Notes under the pieces: model-generated | Database searches by the model: none | What the model was told of the DNA's origin: nothing | The model's input: only the letters and a program-made list of their open reading frames with translations | Shown: positions 12,501 to 24,000 of the stretch, one piece after another | Numbering within the stretch: the first letter of the stretch is position 1 | Layout: the number at the start of each line of letters is the position of its first letter | Source of the DNA: Taeniopygia guttata | Taxonomy: Eukaryota > Chordata > Aves > Passeriformes > Estrildidae | Assembly (NCBI RefSeq): GCF_048771995.1 | Contig: NC_133050.1 | Coordinates: forward strand, 2,430,501-2,494,500 | DNA: 64,000 nucleotides | Direction: 5' to 3' | Position numbers and translations under genes: made by a program

Positions 12501-13775
12501 GGGCCCGAGCACGGGAGGGAGAGGCCCGGAGAGGCGCAGGGGGAGCACCGGGCCTGGTGGCCCTGAAGCTGTCCCAAGGCCAGGTTTCAGCCCAGCGCCT
12601 GAGGCAGGGAGACGCCGTGGGGGAGGGAGGATGGAGAGCTGCTGGAGGGGTGGCCTTGGGGCCAGCAAAGACAGAAACTCACAGCCAGGGCAAGGACAGC
12701 CGTGTGGTCCCCATCGGAGGTGCACGTGCTGTGCTCTGGCCAGCTCCCCAGCACATCGAGGAGTACGAGCATGGCCGGCTCTGCAGTCCTGGGCGAGCAC
12801 ATGATGCTCTTCCACATGGCCAAAGCAGCTCTGTGGGGTCAGATCTTTGTCTCAGAGGAGTCTGGGACACAGCAGCGTGGCCTGGGCAGCAGCGGGGAGC
12901 TGAGCTGCTCTGCCAGCCCTGCCTCTGCCCACTGCCCCTCACTGGCAGCACGCAGGCAGCCCAGCCCTGTGGGGACTGGCCCCTGAGGGGCAGGGGGGAA
13001 GCATGGCAGCACGCTGGGGGGCTGGCAGGGGCCAGGGCTGGCAAAGGGAGCAGCCAGAGGGCCCTGGAATTCTCTGTTTGTCAGACACCTGGGACAGGCT
13101 GTACAGGGTGAAGGGCTGCTGAGCCTTGTGGACACGTGGGCCCCATACCTGTCACACACTGGGGCCACACGCAGGAGAGCCATCACCACATCAGAGGGCT
13201 GTGCCTCTGTCAGATCCAGAAGGGGCCTGTACAGATTGAACTCAGGAAACTCATTGGCCACAAGGATGTACCTCACCATGGCAGGCAGCTGGAGAAGGCA
13301 GGGGAGACTTGGAAAGCTGCCAGAGGAAGGAATGTGCCCAGCTGCCCCAGAGAAGTGCTTCCCTTGCCACCACACTGCCATGGCCTCAAAGGCTTCCAGG
13401 GAGCAGCAGGCGTGGCTTGGGAGGCCAAGTAATTGCTGGGAGGATCCAACCCTGGCCACAGGCTGCTCACTTGCTTTGGGCTGGAAGGACCCTCCTCCAC
13501 AAGCATATCCAGCAGGGCAGCACTTGGTCTTGGGCTCTGACCACAGTGCCCATGACGCTGTTCTCTTCCTCCCGAATCCTCTTCATGAATTTGCAAACCA
13601 TCTGTAGCAGAAGGGCAAGAAGCCCGGGATGTTGCATGGAGTGCTCCGAGCACAGTGCTGGGCTGAGCAGTGCCAGCAGGCCCAGCCCAGGTGGGGATGG
13701 CTGCAGGTACCTGCGCTGTTCTGCGGAAGCGGCCACGGGTGCGTTCCTGCTCTCGTGTGCGCTGCACGGCTGCAC
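9558..13775 (-). pseudogene. MROH-family (maestro heat-like repeat) pseudogene
   Basis: Fourteen exons in family order: 13711-13775, 13471-13601, 13149-13288, 12683-12830, 12257-12444, 12031-12168, 11640-11754, 11329-11469, 10959-11135, 10670-10825, 10412-10513, 10098-10199, 9941-9997, 9558-9667. Recognisable HEAT-repeat blocks include FMKRIREEENSVMG, MWKSIMCSPRTAEPAMLVLL, VTVYFPRLFVHLLFQ, KCGWDTLLCADTHHCA, ARYLLRLLSTQEPRWELP, LVELLWDADGEIVSMTAMLL and LRRALPYLQSPQEPLRE. Phases join at every border except at the damage: a one-base shift in the 13,471-13,601 exon (131 bp; phase lost after SVMG, regained as LLDMLVEEGPSS), a TGA at 10,784-10,786 where the family has a sense codon, a one-base deletion near 10,112 (LREA then VRFMG in another frame), and donor GT changed to CT at 11,638-11,639. 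About 585 residues would be encoded. The N-terminal exon is missing and the C-terminal one unclear. Sequencing error could explain single lesions but hardly all four. Confidence 0.85.
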
Positions 13776-13950
13776 CTGGCAAAGAGCGAGCGCAGCCCGA
13801 GCTGAGGGGCTGCGGGAGAGGCCGGAGAACACAGCCCAGCCCTGCGCTGCCCAGGCAGGGACAGCCCCGCGCCGCCCCAGGGCATGGAGCACGGCTGTGG
13901 GGTGTCTGCCCGGCCCCTATTCCATCCTGTCCATGGGCATGGCCCCAGGG

Positions 13951-14724
13951 GATGGGATGGGATGGGATGGGATGGGATGGGATGGGATGGGATGGGATGG
14001 GATGGGATGGGATGGGATGGGATGGGATGGGATGGGATGGGATGGGATGGGATGGGATGGGATGGGATGGGATGGGATGGGATGGGATGGGATGGGATGG
14101 GATGGGATGCGATGGGATGGGATGGGATGCGATGGGATGGGATGCGATGGGATGGGATGCGATGGGATGGGATGGGATGGGATGGGATGGGATGGGATGC
14201 GATGGGATGGGATGCGATGGGATGCGATGGGATGCGATGGGATGCGATGGGATGCGATGGGATGCGATGGGATGCGATGGGATGCGATGGGATGCGATGG
14301 GATGCGATGGGATGCGATGGGATGCGATGGGATGCGATGGGATGCGATGGGATGCGATGGGATGCGATGGGATGGGATGCGATGGGATGGGATGCGATGG
14401 GATGGGATGGGATGGGATGGGATGGGATGGGATGCGATGGGATGGGATGCGATGGGATGGGATGGGATGGGATGCGATGGGATGGGATGCGATGGGATGC
14501 GATGGGATGGGATGGGATGCGATGGGATGCGATGCGATGGGATGCGATGGGATGCGATGGGATGCGATGGGATGCGATGGGATGGGATGCGATGGGATGC
14601 GATGGGATGCGATGGGATGCGATGGGATGCGATGGGATGCGATGGGATGCGATGGGATGCGATGGGATGCGATGGGATGCGATGGGATGCGATGGGATGC
14701 GATGGGATGCGATGGGATGCGATG
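13951..14724. repeat. GATGG/GATGC pentanucleotide array
   Basis: About 155 pentamers. The first ~150 bases are pure GATGG. The rest mixes GATGG and GATGC, with two long stretches of the 10-mer GATGCGATGG (about 14,205-14,370 and 14,590-14,724). It is open in every frame on both strands, which produces spurious long translations (GMGWD-type on plus, SHPIP-type on minus). It lies immediately 5' of the MROH pseudogene and beyond the last visible CCDC180 exon. Confidence 0.97.
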
Positions 14725-14776
14725 GTACCAGCATAGAATCAACAGTGCACCAGCTAGTGTAGGAATCCTGAGGATA

Positions 14777-14842
14777 TTTAGAATAATGTTCTCATTCTCA
14801 ATTTGGACGTTTAGAATAATGTTCTCATTCTCAATTTGGACA
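14777..14842. repeat. Short direct duplication
   Basis: Two adjacent copies of a ~32-bp unit beginning TTTAGAATAATGTTCTCATT, essentially identical, directly after the pentanucleotide array. Followed by AT-rich sequence with TATATTTTTATA runs to about 14,900. Confidence 0.9.
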
Positions 14843-15003
14843 TTTACACAGTGCTGGCAATATTTATATTTTTATACATTTATATTTTTATATATTTATA
14901 TGGCAGCAAGACACAGGCAGAGTTGAAAATGTTTTAAAAGGTTTTTGTTATGGCAACAAATTAATGGAAACTGAAAAATTAATACTTAGGTACAAATACT
15001 TAC

Positions 15004-18000
15004 CTTAAAACCACAGGCTGAGAACACTGTGATGAAAGACAGATGAAAAAAAAAATTATGCAAAGGGTTTCTTTAAGGGTAAAAGATTGAAAAGAATGGT
15101 TGTGAACTGTTTTATACACTCCATTTTCCCATAAAAGGATCTGTGTGCTTTGTAAGCAAACTAAGAAAAAAATTACTTTCTACTCATTCTCAGCAAAAAG
15201 ACTTTTCCTATTTCTCCTTAATTTGGACAAGACTGCCTTCACCTTCAAATTTATTCTCTTGCTCACTTACCTGTGTAATGCTTAGTCCCTGTTCTGCATG
15301 CTCATTTTCTTCACTTTTATGAGGCATACTCTCCTCATCTTCTTTTTCCTCTGTTTCTTCAATTTCCCGTGCCAAGATCACCTGTTTCTCTGTTAGCTTT
15401 TTTTCTCCAGCTGATTATTGACAACTGTCCCCATTTTCTGGCACCAGCTGACAGAGGTGATCGTCCTGCTCTGCTCTGGGCTGGGATGTCCTTGCCTCGA
15501 GCCCTGGGGGTAATTTTGATTGCCACAATGTCAGGAAGACCTAAAGCTATTAGAGAAATGTCCAAAGGAGGGACACAGAGACAGTGAAGGGTCAGGAGGG
15601 GAAACCATACAAGAAGTGGCTGAAGGCATTTGGTTCTGCTGTAGGAGACTGAGGTCACACCTCACTGCGGCTGCAGCTCCTCTCAGGGGCAGTGAAGGGG
15701 CAGCTCTGATCTCTGTGACAGGGACAGGACTCAGGGAATGGCTGGAGCTGTGCCAGGGGAGGATTAGTCTGGAGATTAGGAAAAGGTTCTTTCCTCAGAG
15801 GGTGGCCAGGTACTGCCCAGGCTCCCCAGGGAATGGGCACAGCCCCAAAGCTGCCAGAGTTCCAGGAGAGTTTGGACAATGCTCTCAGGGATACACAGGG
15901 TGAGATTGTTGGGGTGTCTGGGCAGGGCCAAGAGTTGGACTTTCACAATCCCTATTGGTCCCTTCCAACTCAGGATACTCTGATTTTCCTCTCTTTGCAC
16001 GATGCTCTCAGCTTGCTGCTCCACCATATGTTCACCTTCTGAAGCCTCGACTACTTATTTACAGTTAAAGCAGAGTTCTTCTGGTTACAATCCAAAGAAA
16101 TACAGATTGAAAAACAACCAAGCAGAAATACCTGTTTGGACTGTTGAGGTATTACTTTGATCTTGAACTGTGGAGTCTATTGTGTCTTGCAAGTTCTAAA
16201 AGCAAAACAACAACAAAAAACACCCACCACAGCATTTTAAAATATAGATTTGCTTTCTTCTAAAAAATCCATATCCCTTCTCATATATATCTATTTCAGT
16301 AAGATAGGCTAGTCTTGAAAAGATCACTCGCTATCTAAAGAACCTGTAACACTCAAATCAATTGCTGAAAATCTGTTACCTTGTAGTTTTCTGTTCAAAA
16401 GCCAAGTGAATTTGCTAAAATTCTGTTTGTAACAAGGACAGAGTTAAAAGTGCGGGACTGAGAAATGTTTTGGTTTCCCTCTGCTCTCTCTACCAAAAGC
16501 ACTTTATTCAATGGCTGAAACGGTACTTTATGTAATCTGAATTTCAAAGGTAATGTAAATTTTCTCTAAAGTGAAAAAGTAATACACCAGTAGGGTTTTA
16601 AACCAGAAGAAATTTTCTTTTTACCTGTTTGAAGATTTCCTTCACATTAAAATGCTGGCTGATGGATATACTATAAGAAATCAACTCCCACAAAATAGCT
16701 TTTGGATAAGCCATTACTTCATTCATTACAATCTGCTTGAATGTCTCATTCCTGTCAAATTGAAGATCACTGTTTAAGAGATTAAAATATTAGAAATAAA
16801 ATTAAGTGTGACTACAGTGCCCTTAAATCTAATTTTTTTGATAAATCTCATAAAACCTTTAGGCTAAACATTGTCATTGATCTGTTTATACTGAATACAA
16901 TCACATCCTGGCTTGTTAGAGATTAGTTCATTACAAATAAATAAATGCACAAAAGTTAAGAAATATTTCCAATAAAGCCTTTTACATCCTTCCTTTTGGA
17001 TGGGGAACTGTTCAAACTCTGCTTACGTAAGAGAGGTCAAATTACTGTCTTTCTTGGTAGTTCTACACTGTGCTCAGCTGTGACTGAGCCTTTCTGGTTT
17101 ATTTTCATTTTACTTGAAAATAAAAACTAATGGTTCAAGCTGAGTCTAGATTCAAGAAAAATCAGTGTTTACACTTGTCTTCATTTACATTTGCTTTGTC
17201 TTCTAAACAAAGATAACTATGGGGAATTTAGGTATGTATTCAGATAGGTTACATTGTATTTTCACTTGGTCTGTTGCCTCCGGCTTTTTAAAAATTGTAT
17301 GAATGATTATTAAGAGTATCAAACCACCACAATCCCACTATAAGGCGTGTAAGACTGCCCCTCATGTCCATATTGCTCTTCTAATGTGCCTCTGATCTAA
17401 CAGGCAGAAAAGACCCCTGGGTGTGAGAACAGAGCTGCTTCCTCTCGGGTTTCACACCTGCTGCTAAAATGTTTAGCAAAAAGAGCAGTATTGTACCAAT
17501 TTTTATAGGGTTTTTAAGGTTGCAAATGCCTAATCATGAGAAGGATAACAGAGAGCTTACCAAAATTAAATACTTTGGCTACTTAAAGATCTTAGTCCCT
17601 GCAACTTTGAATGAGATCAAGTCTGTGAGTGCAGACGTGATGGTGCAGACCAACTTTTGATTCCTGTGATTCAAGAATCTGAACTACTTTTACCTTCTGA
17701 ATAAGGCATGGATGTGATGGTATGCACAGGAATACTGATGTGGTATGGTTTTTGAATTATAGCAGTCTTTCTTCATCCCATTCCTAAACTGTGGGTATTA
17801 TTTGCCTTAACCTTGTTCAATATGTGCATTATTTTATATTCTTACATCAAGTGAAACACTCTTTTTTCCATACCTTCACACAACAGCATAAACAAGGCCT
17901 AAGTAGTACAACCAATGTTAAAATATGCTTTACTTTTATACAAAATTCATACCTAGCTCTAATTTGATCTAGAGAAGAAAGGGCATTCTCCAAATATTCC

Positions 18001-21000
18001 TTCAGCTCTTCTTCACAGCTTGCCATTTTCATTTTTTCCAAAATTGTATCCAGATCATCTTTCATCACATAAGGCCACATTAAAAAGCTAATAAAAAGTT
18101 TAGTATATAAAGCTAAAAAACAGTTTAGTATATACTAAAATCTCCATAACTATTTAGGATTCAAGTAATTTGATTATGAATGTATATTCCACACCAAGAC
18201 CTTAGCAAAACTTATCACCTGTGAAGATCTTCCTTGATAATGAACAGCTCTGACACAGCCACCCCAAGCTGGCTGTTGTAGCTATGAGAATTTGGCATCC
18301 AACCGGACTCCATACCTGCACAAGATCTCATAATAGCAACTTACAGCCACTTTGTACAGAAAGCAGCAGTGATCTTTATCACTTTTGCCATATCAAGAAT
18401 AAGACAGGACTGTCCATTCAGTGTGAATCAAGCATTTAGCAAAAATGCACTTGACGGAATGAAACTTAAAAGTAGAAATTCCAATATAAAAGTCAGATAT
18501 TTCTAGCAGCTGTTTTGAATTCCAGAGGGTTCTTTGTATTAAGAAGACTTTTCTTTACATTATGCCACATCATTGTTTTTATGTTTATACCTGTATTATG
18601 TCATCCTGTTCCAACCTGTATTTATCTAGTTTTTCCTCAAGTACATCTTCCTGCTGTGACAGTTTGAGTAGATGGACATCCCACAGACCCATGGCCTCCT
18701 GAACACAGCTGTACAAGCCTCGACAATGCTGCTCATGCCATTTAGCCATCTCCTTAAAATCGCTCTAAAGAAAAACATTCCAGTGAACAACTCATTTTTA
18801 AACTGCTGGAAGGTGAAAGGAATGAATAAGAGGATATGTAACATGGGAAAAGGCTGCATGGAACTATACAAATGGTGTTCAATATTGTGTCTTCTATATG
18901 GTGACTAAAACAAAATCCAAGTAAACTGGGTAAGAATGTGGATTTTTATTCTACAAGCTGAGAGTATCAAAACTTCTGTTTATTCTGACATGGCAAAGCA
19001 CTGAATCATATTCTACAATTTATCTCTTTAGGAACAACTGCGTGGTCATTTTTATGTATAGAATCACAACATTTGGGAGATCATTTAAATCTATTCCTCT
19101 GCCTTCAGACAGACTGGGCCATACGTCATTCATACCTAGCATATGTATTTCAGATATAAATGATAATAAAAATGCAATATATTACAAACAATAAACACAG
19201 TAATTATGAACTCTTTCATGTGAAACTCTTCCACACCAAACCTTGTTTCTTTGTAGTGTTTAGTCACACTATGGAGCTCTTTCTAATGTGACATCAATAG
19301 CCTACAATGTAGAAGGCATTGCAGATAGGAGCACAGAAATAACAGACTAATGCCAAGAAGATAAAAGCAAATGTAATTCACATACATCCATGTGCTCCAG
19401 TTCTTCTTCAAACCTGTGTTTTAGTTTCTCAGTCATCTGAAGCATGTTGGAATGTACAATTTCAACATCTTCTACTGTGCAAATGTTCTTATCCAACAGG
19501 GTCATCTAAATGAAAAGAATAGCAAATTATTGACATGCATGACTTTCAGAAAGCATGACTAAACTTAGTGTTTCTTCTCTTGTGATGGACAGAGAAAGAC
19601 TCAGCCTCCTATATCCCACATTTGTTTACTAAACACTACAATTCAACTGGATACAGAAGGAGAAACTGAGACAGAGAGCAAGACAGATTTGCCAAGATAG
19701 ATTTAGCACAAAGGCTGAAGGTCCTTACATTCTCCACATAAACACAGGACAGAACCCCCTTCATTACTGGCATTTGTTACAGCTTTTACACATTTCAAGT
19801 ACAAATGCCAAACACTACTGTGAAACTAAATGGATGGTTACTTTTTGAACTGACTAAGACAGAGGTTAAAAACTAATTTCACTTGTTATCTCAGTGTTTG
19901 GTGGATCCTCAAACACATTTTACTGTAATGGCACACTGTACCACGGCTACCACACCCAAAACTGGGACACTCACCTTGCAGGTCTGAACTTTTTCCTGAC
20001 ATTTGCCCTGCACCAGCTCATACTGGACACGCAATTTCTCCACAAACTCTGCACTATGGGTGTCTGAATGGTATGGAACAGACCACAGTCAACATTCTGT
20101 ATTTCACAGTGCAGTGTGAAAAGGAAACATGACAAGAGGCCATGTGCTGAATCTCAGCAGAGGGAACAGATCCCAGCAGTGTCACACATCTGTGTGACAC
20201 TAACAACCAATCAAATAAGATGCTTTAATACACAGCCGTTTATAATCATGCTTAGAAGTAGCAAGTTATTTACAATTGCTACCAGCTTCTTTGCCACCAT
20301 ACAGGCTACAAACATCACAACAAGATGTGCTCTGGAGCAAGAGAAGGCAGGCACACAGAGGGAAGGCACCCTACAGGACATAGAGAAAGGAAGTACCTCC
20401 AGTATTTCTTCCCCTCTTCTTCTCCAAGAGTTAAAAAGGAGTATATTTTTTGTATGATTGAAAACTGCTCCATGTCAAAATTAAACTTTTATTTCCCCAG
20501 ATTAATTCTAACCAAGCCAGTTCCTGCTAGATGTGACCATGTACGAGTGTTTGTACCAGCCAAAGGAAAGTGATGTCACAGGCAGCTTCTTTGGGTCTTA
20601 CTGCCAGCTCAAAGCAACTGAGAAGGCAGGATGGAACAAAGAATAGAGCAAACATGCACTTTCAAAGCAACTGTATGCCTCATCATTGCCCAGGAAAAAA
20701 GAAAGTATTGCTTGAATTCCAGATTGTTTTTATGATTTCCCAACTTACCTATACTTGTCTTTAAATTCTCCAGAGTTCTGTACCATTCATTTAAGTCAGA
20801 TTTTGTATGTGTTGGAGGCAGCAAGGCACTATCAAAGTAGTAAACAAGAGTCAGGTATTCTAAAATACAAACCAGTCACGTGTATATAAAACTATTAAAA
20901 AATACAAAATTATGAATCAGAGCATCCATGCTACTGTGCTTTATTTTATTTACAGCCATCTTGCAATGAAAATCAACCAAAGAGACTGTTGTTGTTCAAG

Positions 21001-24000
21001 GCCAACTGTTTACTACCCAACAAGGAACTGTTATCTACCTTGCTCCCAACATCCACTGTAAAAAAACTCCCTGTAAATACAGTAATGCATTGCACCCAAA
21101 AATGCTTTTTGTGTTCAGGATGGATATTCAAACACAGCAGTGTCAGATTTCTATCCATATTCCTCTCTGAATTTATTACACAAATTAAACCCCTTGGAGA
21201 AAAAAACACCAACTTCTAGTTCTCCACCCATCTTTGTCTGCCCAGTTCTACCAGTTTCAAATGTCAGTAATATTTACTTTTGCATTCCTGCATTTTTAGC
21301 CCACAATCACCACTTCTTTAGTGTAGCTGGTGCAGTGAAAACCAAGAATGCTTTTCCATTAAAAAGAGCTGTAGAAAAATAGGGTTTGACCCTGTCTTAC
21401 TGCTGAATTTAACAATCACACACTGACAGAAAGCAAAGTGCATTTTGTAGCCAAGCTCCTCACATTAACTCCAGCAAGAACTGTTTTCCTTTATACTATA
21501 TCCTCTTCTGCCATACCCAATATGCTGCAAAACCCTCAGTCTCTGTTCACCAAGTACAATTTGCTCCTTAATCATATTTTCCATTTCCACAGCTGGGGGA
21601 TTCTGTACTTCTTCACTTGCCATAAATTCTCTGCAGGATGGAAAAAAGATACGTATAATGGAAACATGATATCAAACATGATATCATACATGATATGTAT
21701 AAAGAAGAAATAACTTTTTTTAACTTGTGGTTTTATAGAAACCACAAGTGAACACTAGTCACTTTGTGTTATTCATTGTCCAAAATAAGATTGCAAAACT
21801 TCTGACCTGAAGCTCTGAATAACACAGTTCTTTTGGATGAGCTTCCAGTCCTTGACTCTCTCTTGCCACTTCAGTTGATGCAATTTTTCTTTCTCAAGCT
21901 CCAATTTCATTAGATTAAAGAGCAGCTTGGCAGTTGCCCTCTCATTACCCACCAATGCTCTGTTTATATTCTGCATATTAAAAAACAAAACTAGGAGTAG
22001 AAGCAGCATACAACATGCAAAAACGAACAAAAAAATATATCTTCTACAGAAAATGAGGTGAAAAAAGAATACAAATTATTACAAATACCCTGCAAAGTAG
22101 AAATCTCTCTATATTTCAGTGATTGATAGGCAGAAAAAAATAATTTCAGCTAGGAAAAAAGACATTCTAGGAATATTCAGACTGCTATCCTGTTCCAGGT
22201 AAAACATTTACCATTGCCTTATTGTTTATGAGCTTGTGAACATCAGCTGCCAAGAAGAAGGAAATTTCCTCCAGTTTCACTGTATACTTGGTCAGTACCT
22301 CTGTTATCTGTGCAATGAAAGAATAAAGAAAAGAAACAACAAAATGTTAACTCAAATATCAGTATCCCAAATTAAAAAACTACACGAACAAGAGAATTTT
22401 TTCCATTAAAATTAATTCCATTCGATTCATTAATTATTCATTAATTAAAACTATTAAAGTGAATTAAAATTAATTGGATGACACACAGATTGAGAAGTAA
22501 ATTTTAAAATATTAATCTTAGTTACTTTAAAGACTAACTTTTTCAGTAATTCATAAAAACAGTAACTAAAACATTCTACTTTGCTACTACTCAGCTGATT
22601 GCTCTTTAATACCTGTGATAATTGAGTGCTCTGCAGACTGGCCATAATATGAATTTTAAAATCTAACTAAATTCCTTTCAAATATCTGAAGGGAATCCAC
22701 CAGTGCCTGTTTTGAGTGAACACAAAATTAAAGCAAATGTGTTCATCTCTGAAATTTATCGTAACTAATCCAACAGAAAGGTTACTGGTGGTACTCTTGG
22801 ACCTATTCATCGTACCTGAATTACAAAAAGAGAAGCAACTGGCACTGGTAGAACAAACAGCTCTTCTTTGCCTACAAGGACAGTGCAGCAAGCTCTTCCA
22901 CAGTCTATTTTTTTAATCCAAACATTTCCTATGATGTCCAATGACTTTTACAGGTTAGGCTGAAGACTACAAAACTGCAACATGTCTGCTAGCGACATCC
23001 AGCCAACCCAAACTAAAATCAAGCTAGGTCATGTCTAAGCTCCTTCTCAACTGCAGAATGGTTATGTCCCCCCCAAAAATAACAGACCAAATCAAAGTTT
23101 GACCTACACAACCCTCCAGGGAAATAAAAGCAGCTTGTATATTCCTTGCACCTTTAGCATAAGTAATTGTGAAAGAAACACCTTTAAACTAGGAAAAAAG
23201 TGGCTTCTCCTGATTATGTGGGTATAAAATGAATAGTTTATTGGGGAAAAGAAAGCAATCACCACACAACAGAACTACAGGCAGACCTCTGACTCCTTTG
23301 GAAACAAGCTACTCTTTGCTCTGCACCCAGCATTGTATCAGCAAATACCAATCTTATGCTTAAGTAACAGTTATTAAGACTGCAGCTCACTTTCATGGCT
23401 CGACTCCTTTCAGTCTCCTTTAGGGATGCATCCATTGCCCTGATACACTTCCTTCTGTTTGAGGACTCCTCGTGTATCATATTCCAGAGTTCTTCCAAAC
23501 CCTGCAATAAAAATCTACTTTCAATTTCACTGAAAAGTCAAAACACATAAAAGAAAATTTAAAAAGTAAAAACCCAATAATTTTGGACTCCAGCAAGCCA
23601 TAAGAAGATGCTACGCAGAGCAGATACAAGTAACTGCAGTTGAGCCAATGCTGAGTTGCCTTACTTCAAATGAGAAGGCTTCCAAAGCCATGTCAGATGC
23701 AACCTTTTCAAACAGAAGTTTACTCTTTTCATCTGATTTCATCACTTGAAGCTGAAGGAATTCTTGAAGATTCAAAACAGAGGCTGCCATCTCCTGTAAC
23801 AGTAGGTCAGTGTGATCATTTGAATCTTGGGCCCTGACCTTAGAAGAGCTCCAGACTGGATAAAAAACTCCTGCCTTACCCTGCCAATGCAGCCCAGCTC
23901 CCGCTGCATTCCCATCACTGCTCTATCGTGATGCTTTTGCCGCCGTTCTGCCAGGTTCTTCCATGTACTGCTGCCTGTTTCCTCAGGAACTGCCAAGGAA

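Noticed and set aside
13273-14926. Long open frames (up to ~490 codons) of GMGWD or SHPIP repeats on both strands
   Set aside because: They are translations of the pentanucleotide array, open in every frame because the unit has no stop codon.
19050-19130. Possible very old antisense CR1 tail (TAGAATCACAACATTTGGGA)
   Set aside because: Too short and diverged to support as an element.
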